DNA from: Chryseomicrobium excrementi
Lineage (GTDB): Bacteria; Bacillota; Bacilli; Bacillales_A; Planococcaceae
Length of the DNA: 64,000 nt
Direction: 5' to 3'
Assembly (NCBI RefSeq): GCF_002798305.1
Contig: NZ_PCGR01000002.1
Span: 544,034-608,033, forward strand
In this document: one piece after another, positions 25,900 through 34,642 of the stretch
How positions within the stretch are numbered: the first letter of the stretch is position 1
Layout: every line of letters starts with the position of its first letter
Notes under the pieces: model-generated
Database searches by the model: none
What the model was told of the DNA's origin: nothing
What the model saw: only the letters and a program-made list of their open reading frames with translations
Made by a program: the position numbers and the translations under genes

Positions 25900-26175
25900 A
25901 CACTTCCTCATTTGGGAATTCATGTTTACAACTTAGGGACGGGGAAAGGGACGTCTGTGCTTGAATTGATTCAGACTTTTGAGCGAGTCAATCAAGTCGA
26001 GATCCCTTACGAAATTGTGGGTCGACGTCCTGGCGATTGCTCGGTGAGCGTTGCGGATGTCAGTAAGGCAGAGAAAGAGCTAGGATGTAAGGTGAGTCGG
26101 TCTCTGGAGGATATGTGTCGGGATTCTTGGAGGTATGAGGGGAAGCAGAAAAAAGAAGAGGAGCGGTCGCGATGA
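25900..26175 (+). pseudogene. galE: C-terminal remnant of UDP-glucose 4-epimerase
   Basis: About 91 codons match only the C-terminal third of GalE: VYNLGTGKGTSVLELIQTF, YEIVGRRPGD, DVSKAEKELG and DMCRDSWRYE. The frame is closed by TAA at 25897 just upstream, and no Rossmann fold or SYK active site is present, so the N-terminal two thirds are gone. There is no ribosome site before the first possible start (TTG 25912). Likely a deletion scar between the GGDEF and HRDC genes. Confidence 0.85.
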
Positions 26176-26191
26176 CGGCTCCTTTAGTGAT

Positions 26192-26764
26192 TTATAAAGT
26201 TTTTGTTGCAACTTTTATACTCTTCTCTACTACCTCAAGAATTCCTTCCCCAAAATCCTCAAGCTTCCGGGGCCCAATGCCGTTAATCTCCAGCAGTTCA
26301 TCTAAAGTGGTTGGTTTCTGTTTCGCAATCTCTCGCATCGTTTGATTCGTGAAGACATGATAAGCTGGCCGTTCGATTTGTTTGGCCATCTCGTACCGAT
26401 AGGCTTTAAGGGCTGTGACTAAAAGTTCCGTTTGCAAATCAAAGGGCTCTTCTGGAAGAGGAGAAGTTGTTAAAGTCCAGTCGACTGTAATTCCAGAAAA
26501 CCCAGAGCTTTCGTACTGTCTGAGAATGGTAAGGATGTCCTCACCAATCAGTTCAGCTCGGTCGACGCCGATGCCTTTCATGCGAATCAAGTCGAAGATG
26601 GTTTTAGGACGCTGTTCACTGATAGCATCAATGAGTTTGATAGTTAACACGTTGGCAGGATGGCGGCCCGATTGTTTAGCGAATTGCGAACGGTAGGCGA
26701 GTAATACGGTGCGGAGTTCGTGTGATTGTTGTAGAGCAGGAGGTGCTTCAATGATGGATGACAT
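26192..26764 (-). CDS. Free-standing double-HRDC-domain protein
   Basis: 190 residues made of two HRDC-like five-helix domains: one around residues 15-80 (LLAYRSQFAKQSGRHPANVL, RMKGIGVDRAELIGEDIL) and one around 115-180 (LKAYRYEMAKQIERPAYHVF, EINGIGPRKLEDFGEGIL). HRDC domains bind nucleic acid and are usually appended to RecQ helicases or RNase D; here there is no catalytic domain. The second domain closely resembles the HRDC of the NERD protein at 45503-46531. GAAGGGATT precedes the ATG. Function is unknown; a nucleic-acid-binding accessory role is plausible. Confidence 0.78.
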   Translation of the reverse strand: MSSIIEAPPALQQSHELRTVLLAYRSQFAKQSGRHPANVLTIKLIDAISEQRPKTIFDLIRMKGIGVDRAELIGEDILTILRQYESSGFSGITVDWTLTTSPLPEEPFDLQTELLVTALKAYRYEMAKQIERPAYHVFTNQTMREIAKQKPTTLDELLEINGIGPRKLEDFGEGILEVVEKSIKVATKTL

Positions 26765-27082
26765 GAAATCCCTTCTTTCTATTTGAATGGTTCGGGGATA
26801 AGTGAATAGCTGCAGCGCTCACAATGAGGACGGATCAGTTATTCCATTTCAGTGTAGCGCAGTGGTTGGTAGTTTACAAATTTTAGGTTGAGAAGTGGTA
26901 GAGTCGCTAATAGGAGTGAGTAGGGCTTCAATTAAGAACACAGGGGCTTTAAATAGCATTAATAGGTCCTTAAACAAAGTCACTAAATAATCTGACCACC
27001 TAATTTAATTCAATACTGATACTTTTTATAATGCCAGATTTCGATAAACTTCTAAGTAGAAAACGAAATGGAGGCTGACATC
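26765..27082. other. 318-bp gap upstream of pdxS
   Basis: Divergent promoter space without a coding frame. A TATAAT at 27027-27032 with TTTAAT 17 bp before it (27004-27009) is the likely pdxS promoter, although the -35 is weak. I see no riboswitch structure. Confidence 0.5.
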
Positions 27083-27973
27083 ATGAGTAATCAGATTACA
27101 GGAACAGATCGTGTCAAACGAGGAATGGCAGAAATGCAAAAAGGTGGCGTTATCATGGACGTCGTCAACGCAGAACAAGCGCGTATAGCAGAAGCGGCTG
27201 GAGCTGTTGCCGTTATGGCATTAGAGCGCGTGCCATCCGATATCCGGGCAGCAGGTGGGGTAGCTCGCATGGCGGACCCACGTATTACGGAAGAAGTGCT
27301 CGCTGCAGTGACGATTCCCGTAATGGCAAAGGCTCGCATTGGGCACATTACGGAAGCTCGGATGCTAGAGGCGATGGGAGTAGACTATATCGACGAGTCC
27401 GAAGTGCTGACTCCAGCTGACGAAGAATTCCATTTGTTGAAGCACCAGTTCACCGTACCTTTCGTTTGTGGAAACAAAGACCTTGGAGAAGCCGCACGAC
27501 GAATCGGAGAAGGAGCATCCATGCTTCGCACGAAAGGGGAGCCTGGAACAGGAAATATCGTAGAGGCTGTTCGTCACTTGCGAAAATTGAATGCTCAAGT
27601 GCGTAAGGTCATTCACATGAGTGAGGACGAATTGATGACGGAAGCGAAAAATCTGGGTGCGCCATACCATGTGCTACTTGAAATCAAAAATCTTGGCAGA
27701 TTGCCAGTAGTCAACTTTGCGGCAGGGGGAATTGCAACACCTGCAGATGCCGCGCTGATGATGGAGCTTGGTGCAGACGGTGTGTTCGTGGGATCCGGCA
27801 TATTCAAGTCCGATAATCCTGAAAAATTCGCGCGTGCTATTGTGGAAGCGACGACCCATCACCGCGACTACAAACTGCTTGTTGAGATTTCAAAAGATTT
27901 AGGAGTGCCGATGAAAGGGATTGAAATCTCTCGACTCGAAGCAGCAGAACGCATGCAGGACCGGGTGTTGTAA
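27083..27973 (+). CDS. pdxS: Pyridoxal 5'-phosphate synthase, synthase subunit
   Basis: 296 residues. Typical PdxS strings are present: [18 protein letters not shown] at the start, [27 protein letters not shown] (catalytic Lys), [19 protein letters not shown] (second Lys loop) and [14 protein letters not shown] (phosphate site). It condenses ribose-5-phosphate, glyceraldehyde-3-phosphate and ammonia to PLP; PdxT provides the ammonia. ATG 27083 is chosen because GGAGG lies eight bases upstream, whereas the in-frame ATG at 27068 overlaps that site. Stop and pdxT start overlap by one base (TAATG). Confidence 0.97.
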   Translation: MSNQITGTDRVKRGMAEMQKGGVIMDVVNAEQARIAEAAGAVAVMALERVPSDIRAAGGVARMADPRITEEVLAAVTIPVMAKARIGHITEARMLEAMGVDYIDESEVLTPADEEFHLLKHQFTVPFVCGNKDLGEAARRIGEGASMLRTKGEPGTGNIVEAVRHLRKLNAQVRKVIHMSEDELMTEAKNLGAPYHVLLEIKNLGRLPVVNFAAGGIATPADAALMMELGADGVFVGSGIFKSDNPEKFARAIVEATTHHRDYKLLVEISKDLGVPMKGIEISRLEAAERMQDRVL

Positions 27974-28572
27974 TGAAACGGATTGGAGTACTGGCGCTGC
28001 AAGGAGCGGTTCGTGAACATTTACTTGCCATTGAATCGAGCGGAGCCGAAGGAGTACCTGTCAAAACAGTTGCAGAGCTTGAAGGCTTAGACGGGCTAGT
28101 GTTACCAGGAGGAGAGAGTACAACGATGCGTCGACTTTTAGATCGCTACGAGTTGTTAGAGCCGATTCGCAGGAAAGCACTCGACGGTCTTCCGGTGTTT
28201 GGCACTTGTGCAGGATTGATTTTACTGGCAGGCACCATCGTGGGTTACGAAGAACCTCATCTAGGACTCATGGACATTGAAGTGGAACGCAATTCTTTTG
28301 GTCGACAGGTAGATAGCTTTGAAGTATCACTTGTGATTGAAGGAGTGGGAGCAGATTTTCCAGCCGTCTTCATTCGAGCGCCTCATATAGTGAGTGTTGG
28401 CCCTGAAGTCGAAGTTTTAGCAACTCATGAAGGTCGAATTGTATTAGCTCGCCAAGGAAGATTCCTCGGCTGCTCGTTCCACCCAGAGCTTACGGATGAT
28501 CACCGGGTGATGCAGTATTTTATCGATGTATGTGTAAAATCGAAAGAAAGTTCGGGAGTGGGAAGCGTCTGA
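27973..28572 (+). CDS. pdxT: Pyridoxal 5'-phosphate synthase, glutaminase subunit
   Basis: 199 residues, a class I glutamine amidotransferase. The triad is Cys in [11 protein letters not shown] near 79 and His/Glu in SFHPELTDD near 170; GGESTTMRR near 46 is the oxyanion strand. It releases ammonia from glutamine and channels it to PdxS. Coupled to pdxS by the TAATG overlap. A hairpin over its stop codon (GCGTCT...AGACGT) has few T after it, so it is a weak terminator at most. Confidence 0.97.
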   Translation: MKRIGVLALQGAVREHLLAIESSGAEGVPVKTVAELEGLDGLVLPGGESTTMRRLLDRYELLEPIRRKALDGLPVFGTCAGLILLAGTIVGYEEPHLGLMDIEVERNSFGRQVDSFEVSLVIEGVGADFPAVFIRAPHIVSVGPEVEVLATHEGRIVLARQGRFLGCSFHPELTDDHRVMQYFIDVCVKSKESSGVGSV

Positions 28573-28602
28573 GGAGACGTTTCTCATTTCTGCTTTGTTC
28601 CG

Positions 28603-28695
28603 CGGACTTCACGATGTGTTACTCGGACTTCACGATGTGTTACTCGGACTTCACAAAGCCTTCCTAGGACTAGAAGGAGAGTTCCGCGGACTTCA
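28603..28695. repeat. 21-bp-period intergenic array, CGGACTTCAC family
   Basis: GGAC cores start at 28604, 28625, 28646, 28667 and 28688: four steps of exactly 21 bp. The first two full units (CGGACTTCACGATGTGTTACT) are near-identical, the fourth is the most degenerate (AGGACTAGAAG), and the outer units read CCGCGGACTTCA. The same word occurs inverted in the array at 44012. Confidence 0.92.
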
Positions 28696-28705
28696 AAGAA
28701 TCTCT

Positions 28706-29122
28706 CTAATCCAAAATTACATTCTTCCCCTCATCACTTAACTTTTTCAAACCAGCTAACATATTCTCAATCTGCTCATCTGAGTGCCGTTCCCAAGAAC
28801 CTAACTCTGCTACAATTTTGAGCGGAGCAGTCGACCGATAAGACCTTGTGGGGTTACCGGGAAATCGTTTGTCAGTAAGATTCGGGTCATTCTCAAATTC
28901 GCCAGTAGGTTCCACAATATAAATACGCTCTTGCTGATCAGAACGAGCTAGTTCTGCTCCCCATTTTGCAGCATCCAATGTTGCCGTGAAGTAGATGTAA
29001 TTAGATGTTTTCTCTTGATAGTTGGAGTTGAAATTCGGCTCTAGAAATTCCCCGATCTGCAACTTTGCTTTCGTGCCGTGGAAGAAAGGGCCTGCATCCA
29101 GTGGTTGCTTAGAATCCGTCAT
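28706..29122 (-). CDS. arr: Rifamycin ADP-ribosyltransferase (Arr family)
   Basis: 138 residues, the full length of Arr. Family landmarks are FFHGTKAKLQIGEFLEP at the start, SNYIYFTATLDAAKWGAELA, RIYIVEPTGEFENDPNLTDK and FPGNPTRSYRS. Arr enzymes transfer ADP-ribose from NAD to rifamycins and inactivate them; chromosomal homologues are common in soil and environmental Bacillales. ATG 29122 is preferred over GTG 29131 because AAGGAG lies directly against the latter. It is a single gene, not in a visible cassette or transposon. Confidence 0.92.
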   Translation of the reverse strand: MTDSKQPLDAGPFFHGTKAKLQIGEFLEPNFNSNYQEKTSNYIYFTATLDAAKWGAELARSDQQERIYIVEPTGEFENDPNLTDKRFPGNPTRSYRSTAPLKIVAELGSWERHSDEQIENMLAGLKKLSDEGKNVILD

Positions 29123-29233
29123 TAAAGACACTCCTTTTGAGTTTAGTATGGTAAGTATAGTGCAGAAATTGGAGGAAGTGTAGTCTATTAGTTTTATTAG
29201 ATTCGTGATAAAATTAAGTTAGAAAGAGCTGCT

Positions 29234-29263
29234 ACTGCCCTCACACTAGTGGGGGCAGTTTTT
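29234..29263 (+). terminator. Plus-strand terminator without an upstream plus-strand gene
   Basis: ACTGCCCTCAC pairs with GTGGGGGCAGT (11 bp, one G-U) around ACTA and is followed by TTTTT on the plus strand only. The nearest plus-strand gene ends at 28572, beyond arr on the other strand. A short non-coding transcript starting around 29190-29215 (TAAAAT at about 29209) could end here. Confidence 0.7.
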
Positions 29264-29271
29264 AATTACTC

Positions 29272-29301
29272 AAAAAAACTCGATTCCAATTTGGAATCGA
29301 G
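29272..29301 (-). terminator. Rho-independent terminator of the peptide transporter gene
   Basis: CTCGATTCCAA and TTGGAATCGAG form a perfect stem; on the minus strand seven T follow. It lies 26 bp after the POT gene stop. Confidence 0.93.
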
Positions 29302-29326
29302 CCATTTAATCTTTATCGCAAAGTGC

Positions 29327-30814
29327 TTAGCGCACTCCACGCATAAACTTCTCAATGCTTGGTGCAGTAAAGAACAACAAGAATCCTAAGGCAATCGAGA
29401 TTCCGCCGATGACTCCAAAGTAGATGATCTCATTTTCAGGTGAGTACAATTTCACGACTTGTGCATTGATCGCTTGCGCCGATGCATTCGTCAAGAACCA
29501 TAGACTCATCGTCTGAGCAGCAAAGGCAGCTGGAGCGAGTTTCGTAGTTGCAGATAAGCCGACTGGAGATAAGAACAATTCCCCAAGTACAACTAGGAAG
29601 AAGCTAAGTACTAACCACCAAGGGCTTACTAGGCTTTCTGTTCCGCTCATGTAAGCAGGGATTATCATGACTAGGAATGACAGACCTGCAAACAATAGAC
29701 CCATTGAAAACTTCACTGGAGTCGATGGTTGGCGGTCACCCAGTTTGATCCACATCCAAGCAAACACGGGTGCGAATGCAATGATGAATAGTGGGTTCAG
29801 TGATTGGAACCACGCTGGTGAGATATCGATGCTACCAAGTGCTAAGTTTGTGCGTTGATCCGCATATTGAGCTAAGATGATCGAACCTTGCTCCTGGATG
29901 GCCCAGAACATCATCGCAGCGACAAACAATGGAATGTACGCAAGCACACGAGACTTTTCGTCAGCGTTTGTCTTGTTACTGCGATACATCACGATAAAGT
30001 AAATCGTAGGAATTACGATACCTAAGATAGAGACAATCATCGTGAACACGTCAATCGTCATGATGCCAGCAGTGATCAAGATGTAGCCAGCAACAGCGAT
30101 GACCACAATTCCGATTCCGATTGTCGTGAAGATTTTTTTACGCTCTTCTTTTGTCAGTGGGTTCGGTACATAAGAACCGGCTAGTCCAAGATATTTCTTT
30201 TTCGTTGCCCAGAACACGATAAGTCCCAAAGCCATCCCGACAGCAGCGATACCAAATCCTAAGTGGAAGTTGTACTGAAGTCCAACTGTTCCGACAATTA
30301 AAGGCGCAATTAAGGCACCCATGTTGATCCCCATGTAGAAGATACTGAATCCTGAGTCGCGACGGTTGTCGTTTTCTGCGTATAGGTCCCCAACGATACT
30401 TGAGATGTTTGGTTTCAATAATCCCGTACCAATGACGATTAAAGCCATCGAAGCGAACAGAGTCGTCAATCCGCCAGGTAAGGCTAAGACGATGTGGCCG
30501 AGCATGATCAGTACGCCACCATATAATACCGTGCGAGTCGTACCGAGCAAGCGGTCGGCAATCCAGCCACCGATGATTCCGGACATATAAACTAGCGAGC
30601 CGTAGACGGCCATGATGGAATTCGCAGTGGATTGATCTAAGCCGAGTCCACCTTTATTTAATTCGTAGTACATGTAGTACAGCAAGATAGCGCGCATTCC
30701 GTAGTAGGAAAAGCGTTCCCAAAACTCTGTGAAGAAAAGGGATAGGAGTCCTTTAGGTTGGCCAAAAAAGCCTTTCTGAGGGACTGAGTTGACGATGTCT
30801 TGTTTTGTTACCAT
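29327..30814 (-). CDS. POT/PTR-family proton-coupled di- and tripeptide transporter
   Basis: 495 residues with 12-14 membrane helices. The POT signature EFWERFSYYGMRAIL is at about 31-45, and the helix-5 region has YAENDNRRDSGFSIFYMGINMGAL, the second family signature. It imports short peptides with protons, like Lactococcus DtpT. GAAAGAAGGAAAG precedes the ATG, with a good promoter at 30864-30892 and a perfect terminator: a monocistronic unit. Confidence 0.93.
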   Translation of the reverse strand: MVTKQDIVNSVPQKGFFGQPKGLLSLFFTEFWERFSYYGMRAILLYYMYYELNKGGLGLDQSTANSIMAVYGSLVYMSGIIGGWIADRLLGTTRTVLYGGVLIMLGHIVLALPGGLTTLFASMALIVIGTGLLKPNISSIVGDLYAENDNRRDSGFSIFYMGINMGALIAPLIVGTVGLQYNFHLGFGIAAVGMALGLIVFWATKKKYLGLAGSYVPNPLTKEERKKIFTTIGIGIVVIAVAGYILITAGIMTIDVFTMIVSILGIVIPTIYFIVMYRSNKTNADEKSRVLAYIPLFVAAMMFWAIQEQGSIILAQYADQRTNLALGSIDISPAWFQSLNPLFIIAFAPVFAWMWIKLGDRQPSTPVKFSMGLLFAGLSFLVMIIPAYMSGTESLVSPWWLVLSFFLVVLGELFLSPVGLSATTKLAPAAFAAQTMSLWFLTNASAQAINAQVVKLYSPENEIIYFGVIGGISIALGFLLFFTAPSIEKFMRGVR

Positions 30815-30863
30815 GGTCTTTCCTTCTTTCTCTTTTCAATTGTGAAAAAAATTAGACTTTTAC

Positions 30864-30892
30864 AGTGTAACTATCCCTTTTTTTGATGTCAA
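30864..30892 (-). promoter_or_regulatory. SigA-type promoter of the peptide transporter gene
   Basis: On the minus strand, consensus -35 TTGACA (30887-30892), 17-bp spacer, -10 TACACT (30864-30869), 50 bp before the ATG at 30814. Confidence 0.75.
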
Positions 30893-31109
30893 AAAACAAA
30901 TTGTTCTGAAAAGATAGTAATTTTTTGCGAGCCTTGAGCAGCTTGGGATTTAACGTCACTACTCTATTTACCAATCATCAGAACTTTCTAAAACATAAGT
31001 TTCTACTTATTAAAATGCTGATAGGTTTTTGTTATGAGGAAACATTAAAAGTATTAAATTTATTTATCAAGTTTAGAGGCGTATAGTTGAGTTAGAAGAG
31101 GTGAGCCCG

Positions 31110-31847
31110 ATGGAATACATCATCATGTTTCTCATAGGAGTTTGTGCAACAACACTTGGAACTCTTGCGGGAGGGGGTGGCTTGATTAGCCTCCCTGCTA
31201 TGTTGTTACTTGGAGTACCGGTTCATTCCGCTATCGGAGCGAATAAGGTATCAAACACAGTCAGTTCGTTTTCAAGCTTTTACTACTTGATCAAAAAGAA
31301 AACCATCACTTTGAAAGAGTCCGTTTGGCTCGTTCCGGTCAGTTTGACAGGAGGAATCACGGGTGGCTTAATTGCCTCGGCGATTCCTGAGGAGCAAATG
31401 TACCTTGTAGTCAGCGTACTCTTATTGTTCGCATTTGTGACATCGTTTATTGGAAAGCAAGGATTCACAGGACAAGAACCTTTGCGAATCTCCAAAAAAA
31501 GTGTGGCTGGCCTTTACAGCATCGGTATCTATGACGGCATGTTTGGTCCGGGACAGGGCACGTTAATGCTCTATCTATTCAGTTATCTCAACATTTCTTA
31601 TATACGTGCGATTGGATTCGTGCGACTTGCCACGTTTTCAAGCTGCTTTGGTGCTGCTGCAACTTACATCGTTTCGGGCGATATTATCTGGCCATTAACA
31701 CTTGCGCTCTTGCTCGGGTCCGTGACAGGTGCGCAGACTGGAGTTCGAATTGCGGAGAAACTAAATCCGAAGTATGTAAAACCTATCTTGCGAGGCGTAA
31801 CAGTTTTGCTACTTGTCCAGATCTTATGGAGTCGCTTCTTCAGTTAA
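31110..31847 (+). CDS. TSUP-family (TauE/SafE) membrane permease
   Basis: 245 residues with about eight hydrophobic segments. The family hallmark GTLAGGGGLISLPAMLLLGVP is near 20, with its internal repeat IYDGMFGPGQGTLMLYLF near 140. Members export or import sulfite, sulfoacetate, taurine or other organosulfur anions; the substrate is not evident here. ATG 31110 has AGAGGTG six bases upstream; the in-frame GTG at 31101 lies inside that site. It is divergent from the POT gene and ends in a perfect terminator. Confidence 0.85.
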   Translation: MEYIIMFLIGVCATTLGTLAGGGGLISLPAMLLLGVPVHSAIGANKVSNTVSSFSSFYYLIKKKTITLKESVWLVPVSLTGGITGGLIASAIPEEQMYLVVSVLLLFAFVTSFIGKQGFTGQEPLRISKKSVAGLYSIGIYDGMFGPGQGTLMLYLFSYLNISYIRAIGFVRLATFSSCFGAAATYIVSGDIIWPLTLALLLGSVTGAQTGVRIAEKLNPKYVKPILRGVTVLLLVQILWSRFFS

Positions 31848-31854
31848 TCAAAAC

Positions 31855-31888
31855 ATGCCGTTCCTATTGGATAGGGACGGCATTTTTT
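31855..31888 (+). terminator. Rho-independent terminator
   Basis: ATGCCGTTCCTAT pairs with ATAGGGACGGCAT (one G-U) around TGG, followed by TTTTT, 7 bp after the TSUP gene. Confidence 0.93.
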
Positions 31889-31893
31889 ATGAT

Positions 31894-32018
31894 GTACCTG
31901 TGCGCTAAATTATTCCAAATATAAACTACAATTGCATTAATATGCGAAGACGACCTTGATTCATAAAGGTCGTCTGAATAGTTATAGAATTGTAGTGAAT
32001 TGTGCCGTGCACAGGTAC
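31894..32018. repeat. 125-bp nested three-stem inverted repeat
   Basis: Three pairs of inverted arms are nested. The outer pair is GTACCTGTGC (31894-31903) with GCACAGGTAC (32009-32018). The middle pair is ACTACAATT (31925-31933) with AATTGTAGT (31988-31996). The inner pair is AGACGACCTT (31948-31957) with AAGGTCGTCT (31966-31975). All arms are perfect. A 9-bp direct repeat ATTATTCCA occurs inside the left arm (31909) and just outside the right end (32030). No T tract follows, so it is not a simple terminator. It fills the gap between the convergent TSUP and VWA genes and could be a MITE-like element, a structured RNA or a cruciform. Confidence 0.8.
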
Positions 32019-32041
32019 CGGAAAGGGGAATTATTCCATCC

Positions 32042-34642
32042 CTAAGACTCCCGCTTATTCCGAGTCTTCTCAAGCACCGACGTGATTGAGGTCGCGCCAG
32101 CCGGATCCACTGCCACCTCAGTACGTTTCAAGCGCTGCTTCAAACGTCTCCAGGACGGTAAGCCGAAGCGGCGAATCGTGATATCGATGAAGAAGAGCAG
32201 CATCGCGAGCCACACGAACGGCATGACGAAGCTTTGTTGGTTCCAGCTCGATGCTTCGATTGCACGCATTGCGTCGGCACCAGACTCAATCACTTTTCCT
32301 CCTGTCGTGTTTGCAAGAGATGTCAATAGTTCTTCATTCGTACCAAGCTTTGAATATTCTTGTGAATACGGAATCGATACTCCCGCGCGGAAGGATTGTT
32401 GCTGTTCGTTTTGCACAGTGAAGAACACGATACCAGGATCTGTATCTAATTTCACACGAACTTTTCCAGGCTCGATCGGTTCCGTCTCAATCGTTAGTTC
32501 TTCGCCGCTGTTGGATGTGGCGACGACATCAAAGAACTGCGAGTTGCCGCTTGGATCAGATAGCACATACACGCCGTCTTCTTGGCGTTCGACATGGAAC
32601 GGTTCCGTTTCAATCGAAGGCAAAAGACGTGTGATTGCTGTATTCCAGAACGTCGGCCATTTTTCGTAGCGAGCAAAGTCGCCACTCCACGCACCGCGAG
32701 AATCGGATGTGTATGCAATCGTGCGGCCGAGACCATACATCCACTCAGCTAGCACTGGATCTTCTTTCGTGCTCTCCGCAACTAGTGTAGCCTGTGGTTT
32801 CAAAGTCGTCGCGATATACGCATTCAACTGAGGAACTCCCTCAGCAAACACCGCATCCCAGTCCTGTGCTTGATACACAGTTGGATAGAACGGTTCATCT
32901 TCGATATACGTTTTCGTTGTCATCGCAGTTTCACGAGACAAAATCGATGGAATCGAGTTTTCGTCTTCTACATCATAAAAACGACCCGTACCATATTGCG
33001 CGAGTTCTTCAAGTAGCGCTTTGTCGGCGTCTTGACCAATCGAGACGGTCGATAGTGTCACGTTCTTAGAGAGGGCATCCGTAATCAGCGATTCATAGTC
33101 ATTCGAAGTCGACGACTGACCATCCGTCAGCAAGATGATATGTTTTCGCTGGACTTTGACGTCTTCTAATTGAGTATAAGCCTCTTCAAGACTACTATAG
33201 ATTTCCGTTCCACCACCCGGTGCTATGGAGAGGATGTCATTGACAGTTCCTTCAATATCTTTGATTGGTCCCACAGGAATGATCTCCCACGGACGGTCAT
33301 CAAAAGCAATCAAACCGAACTGGTCGTCCGGTCGAAGCATCTCAACAGAACGAGCTGCTGCTTCTTTAGCTAATTCCATCTTTTGACCAGCCATACTGCC
33401 AGAACGGTCTAGGACAATCATCAAGCCAAGTGACGGCAATTGGTGCTTGCCTTTTACATCCATCTCAACAGGGAGCATGCGCTCGATAGGAGACTGGAAA
33501 TACCCTCCGAGTCCGAAGCTTGTTTCGCCACCGACCATCATGAAGCCGGTTCCGAACTGCTTCACGGCCTGCTCGATGACGGTCATCTTCGCTTCCCCGA
33601 CCTGATGACCTGGGACGTTATCAAAGATGATGGCGTTGTAGGTCGCGTAGGAAGCGAGGTCTGTCGGGAGCGAAGCCGAATCGATCGAGTCGACTGTCAG
33701 TCCTGAGGCATCGACAAACGATGGAATCGGTGAGTCGCCTTCAGGAGAAACAATCAACACATGTGGCGAGTCTTCGACCATCGTCAAGCTTGCGAGTTCA
33801 TTGTTCTGGATGACCGCATCGTTTTCTCGCTGGATGGTTGCTTTGTAGACGAGCGGTCCTTTGGCATCCGTTTTGTTGGAGAAAGTGAAGACGTTTTCTC
33901 CTTGCGTCAATGTGACCGGTTCCGACAAAACTTGCTGATCGTTCAGTTGAATCGCAAGTGTCGCATCCGTCTCAATGGCTGACTGGACGTGCACCTGTAG
34001 TGTATGAGACTCACCTTCAAAAGCAGTCGTCGGAGTCTGGAAGTCGATGAGTGCTACGTCTTCGTCGTCTTGACCAGACATCAACAGCGTATCGACTTCG
34101 ATACCGCGTTCTTTTAAATCCGTCTCAAACGACTTCACCGAGCCGTTCGTCTCGTTCCCGTCAGATAACAGCACGACGCGAGTTGCAACATCAGAGTCCG
34201 CTAGACCCAGTGCGAGCTTCATCGCATTTTCCATGTCCGTATGCTCTACGTCCGCAAGTGGCGTCATCTCTGCGAGCTTGTCGACAGTAGGAGAGAGTTT
34301 TTGGTCGGTCTGGAAGCTGTCGGAGAACGAGTAGATCCCGATTGCTTGATGGCCTTTCTTCGCCTTGATGGCGTCTTGCAAAATGTCTTGCTGCGCTGCC
34401 CATTCGTTCTTCATCGAAGCCGATTGGTCGACGAGGAAAAGGATCTGTTCGTCTTTCACAGGCCATACGAACTGGGGCGATACGAGCGCGATGATCAGGG
34501 ACGTGATGGCAGCAACACGTAAGATAAAAGCAGTTTTACCAGCTTTAGTAGCCGGCATCCCTTTTCGAGCTGACCACAAAAAGTAGGCAAGTGGCAGGAG
34601 AGCTACTAGGAGCCACAGGGGGTTCTCAAGTTGTAAATCCAC
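32042..34642 (-). CDS. Large membrane-anchored double-VWA protein
   Basis: 866 residues. Two N-terminal membrane helices (LWLLVALLPLAYFLWSA; ILRVAAITSLIIALVSP) precede a first von Willebrand A domain with MIDAS FLVDQSASM near 75. A glutamine-amidotransferase-like segment follows (VMIVS-type strand, GFMMVGGETSFGLGGY near 370), then a second VWA with MIDAS MIVLDRSGSM near 410 and LLTDGQSS. A C-terminal helix (FVMPFVWLAMLLFFIDITI) ends the protein. VWA domains bind partners through a metal ion. It is the last gene of the eight-gene operon. The start is GTG 34642, overlapping the previous gene by 17 bp, with GGGAGG 12 bases upstream, an unusually long spacing. Confidence 0.85.
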   Translation of the reverse strand: MDLQLENPLWLLVALLPLAYFLWSARKGMPATKAGKTAFILRVAAITSLIIALVSPQFVWPVKDEQILFLVDQSASMKNEWAAQQDILQDAIKAKKGHQAIGIYSFSDSFQTDQKLSPTVDKLAEMTPLADVEHTDMENAMKLALGLADSDVATRVVLLSDGNETNGSVKSFETDLKERGIEVDTLLMSGQDDEDVALIDFQTPTTAFEGESHTLQVHVQSAIETDATLAIQLNDQQVLSEPVTLTQGENVFTFSNKTDAKGPLVYKATIQRENDAVIQNNELASLTMVEDSPHVLIVSPEGDSPIPSFVDASGLTVDSIDSASLPTDLASYATYNAIIFDNVPGHQVGEAKMTVIEQAVKQFGTGFMMVGGETSFGLGGYFQSPIERMLPVEMDVKGKHQLPSLGLMIVLDRSGSMAGQKMELAKEAAARSVEMLRPDDQFGLIAFDDRPWEIIPVGPIKDIEGTVNDILSIAPGGGTEIYSSLEEAYTQLEDVKVQRKHIILLTDGQSSTSNDYESLITDALSKNVTLSTVSIGQDADKALLEELAQYGTGRFYDVEDENSIPSILSRETAMTTKTYIEDEPFYPTVYQAQDWDAVFAEGVPQLNAYIATTLKPQATLVAESTKEDPVLAEWMYGLGRTIAYTSDSRGAWSGDFARYEKWPTFWNTAITRLLPSIETEPFHVERQEDGVYVLSDPSGNSQFFDVVATSNSGEELTIETEPIEPGKVRVKLDTDPGIVFFTVQNEQQQSFRAGVSIPYSQEYSKLGTNEELLTSLANTTGGKVIESGADAMRAIEASSWNQQSFVMPFVWLAMLLFFIDITIRRFGLPSWRRLKQRLKRTEVAVDPAGATSITSVLEKTRNKRES

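Noticed and set aside
28561-28590. Strong terminator after pdxT
   Set aside because: Stem covers the stop codon but lacks a T tract; kept only as a weak possibility.
28706-29122. arr as part of a mobile resistance cassette
   Set aside because: No integrase, attC-like site, transposase or compositional break around it; it looks chromosomal.
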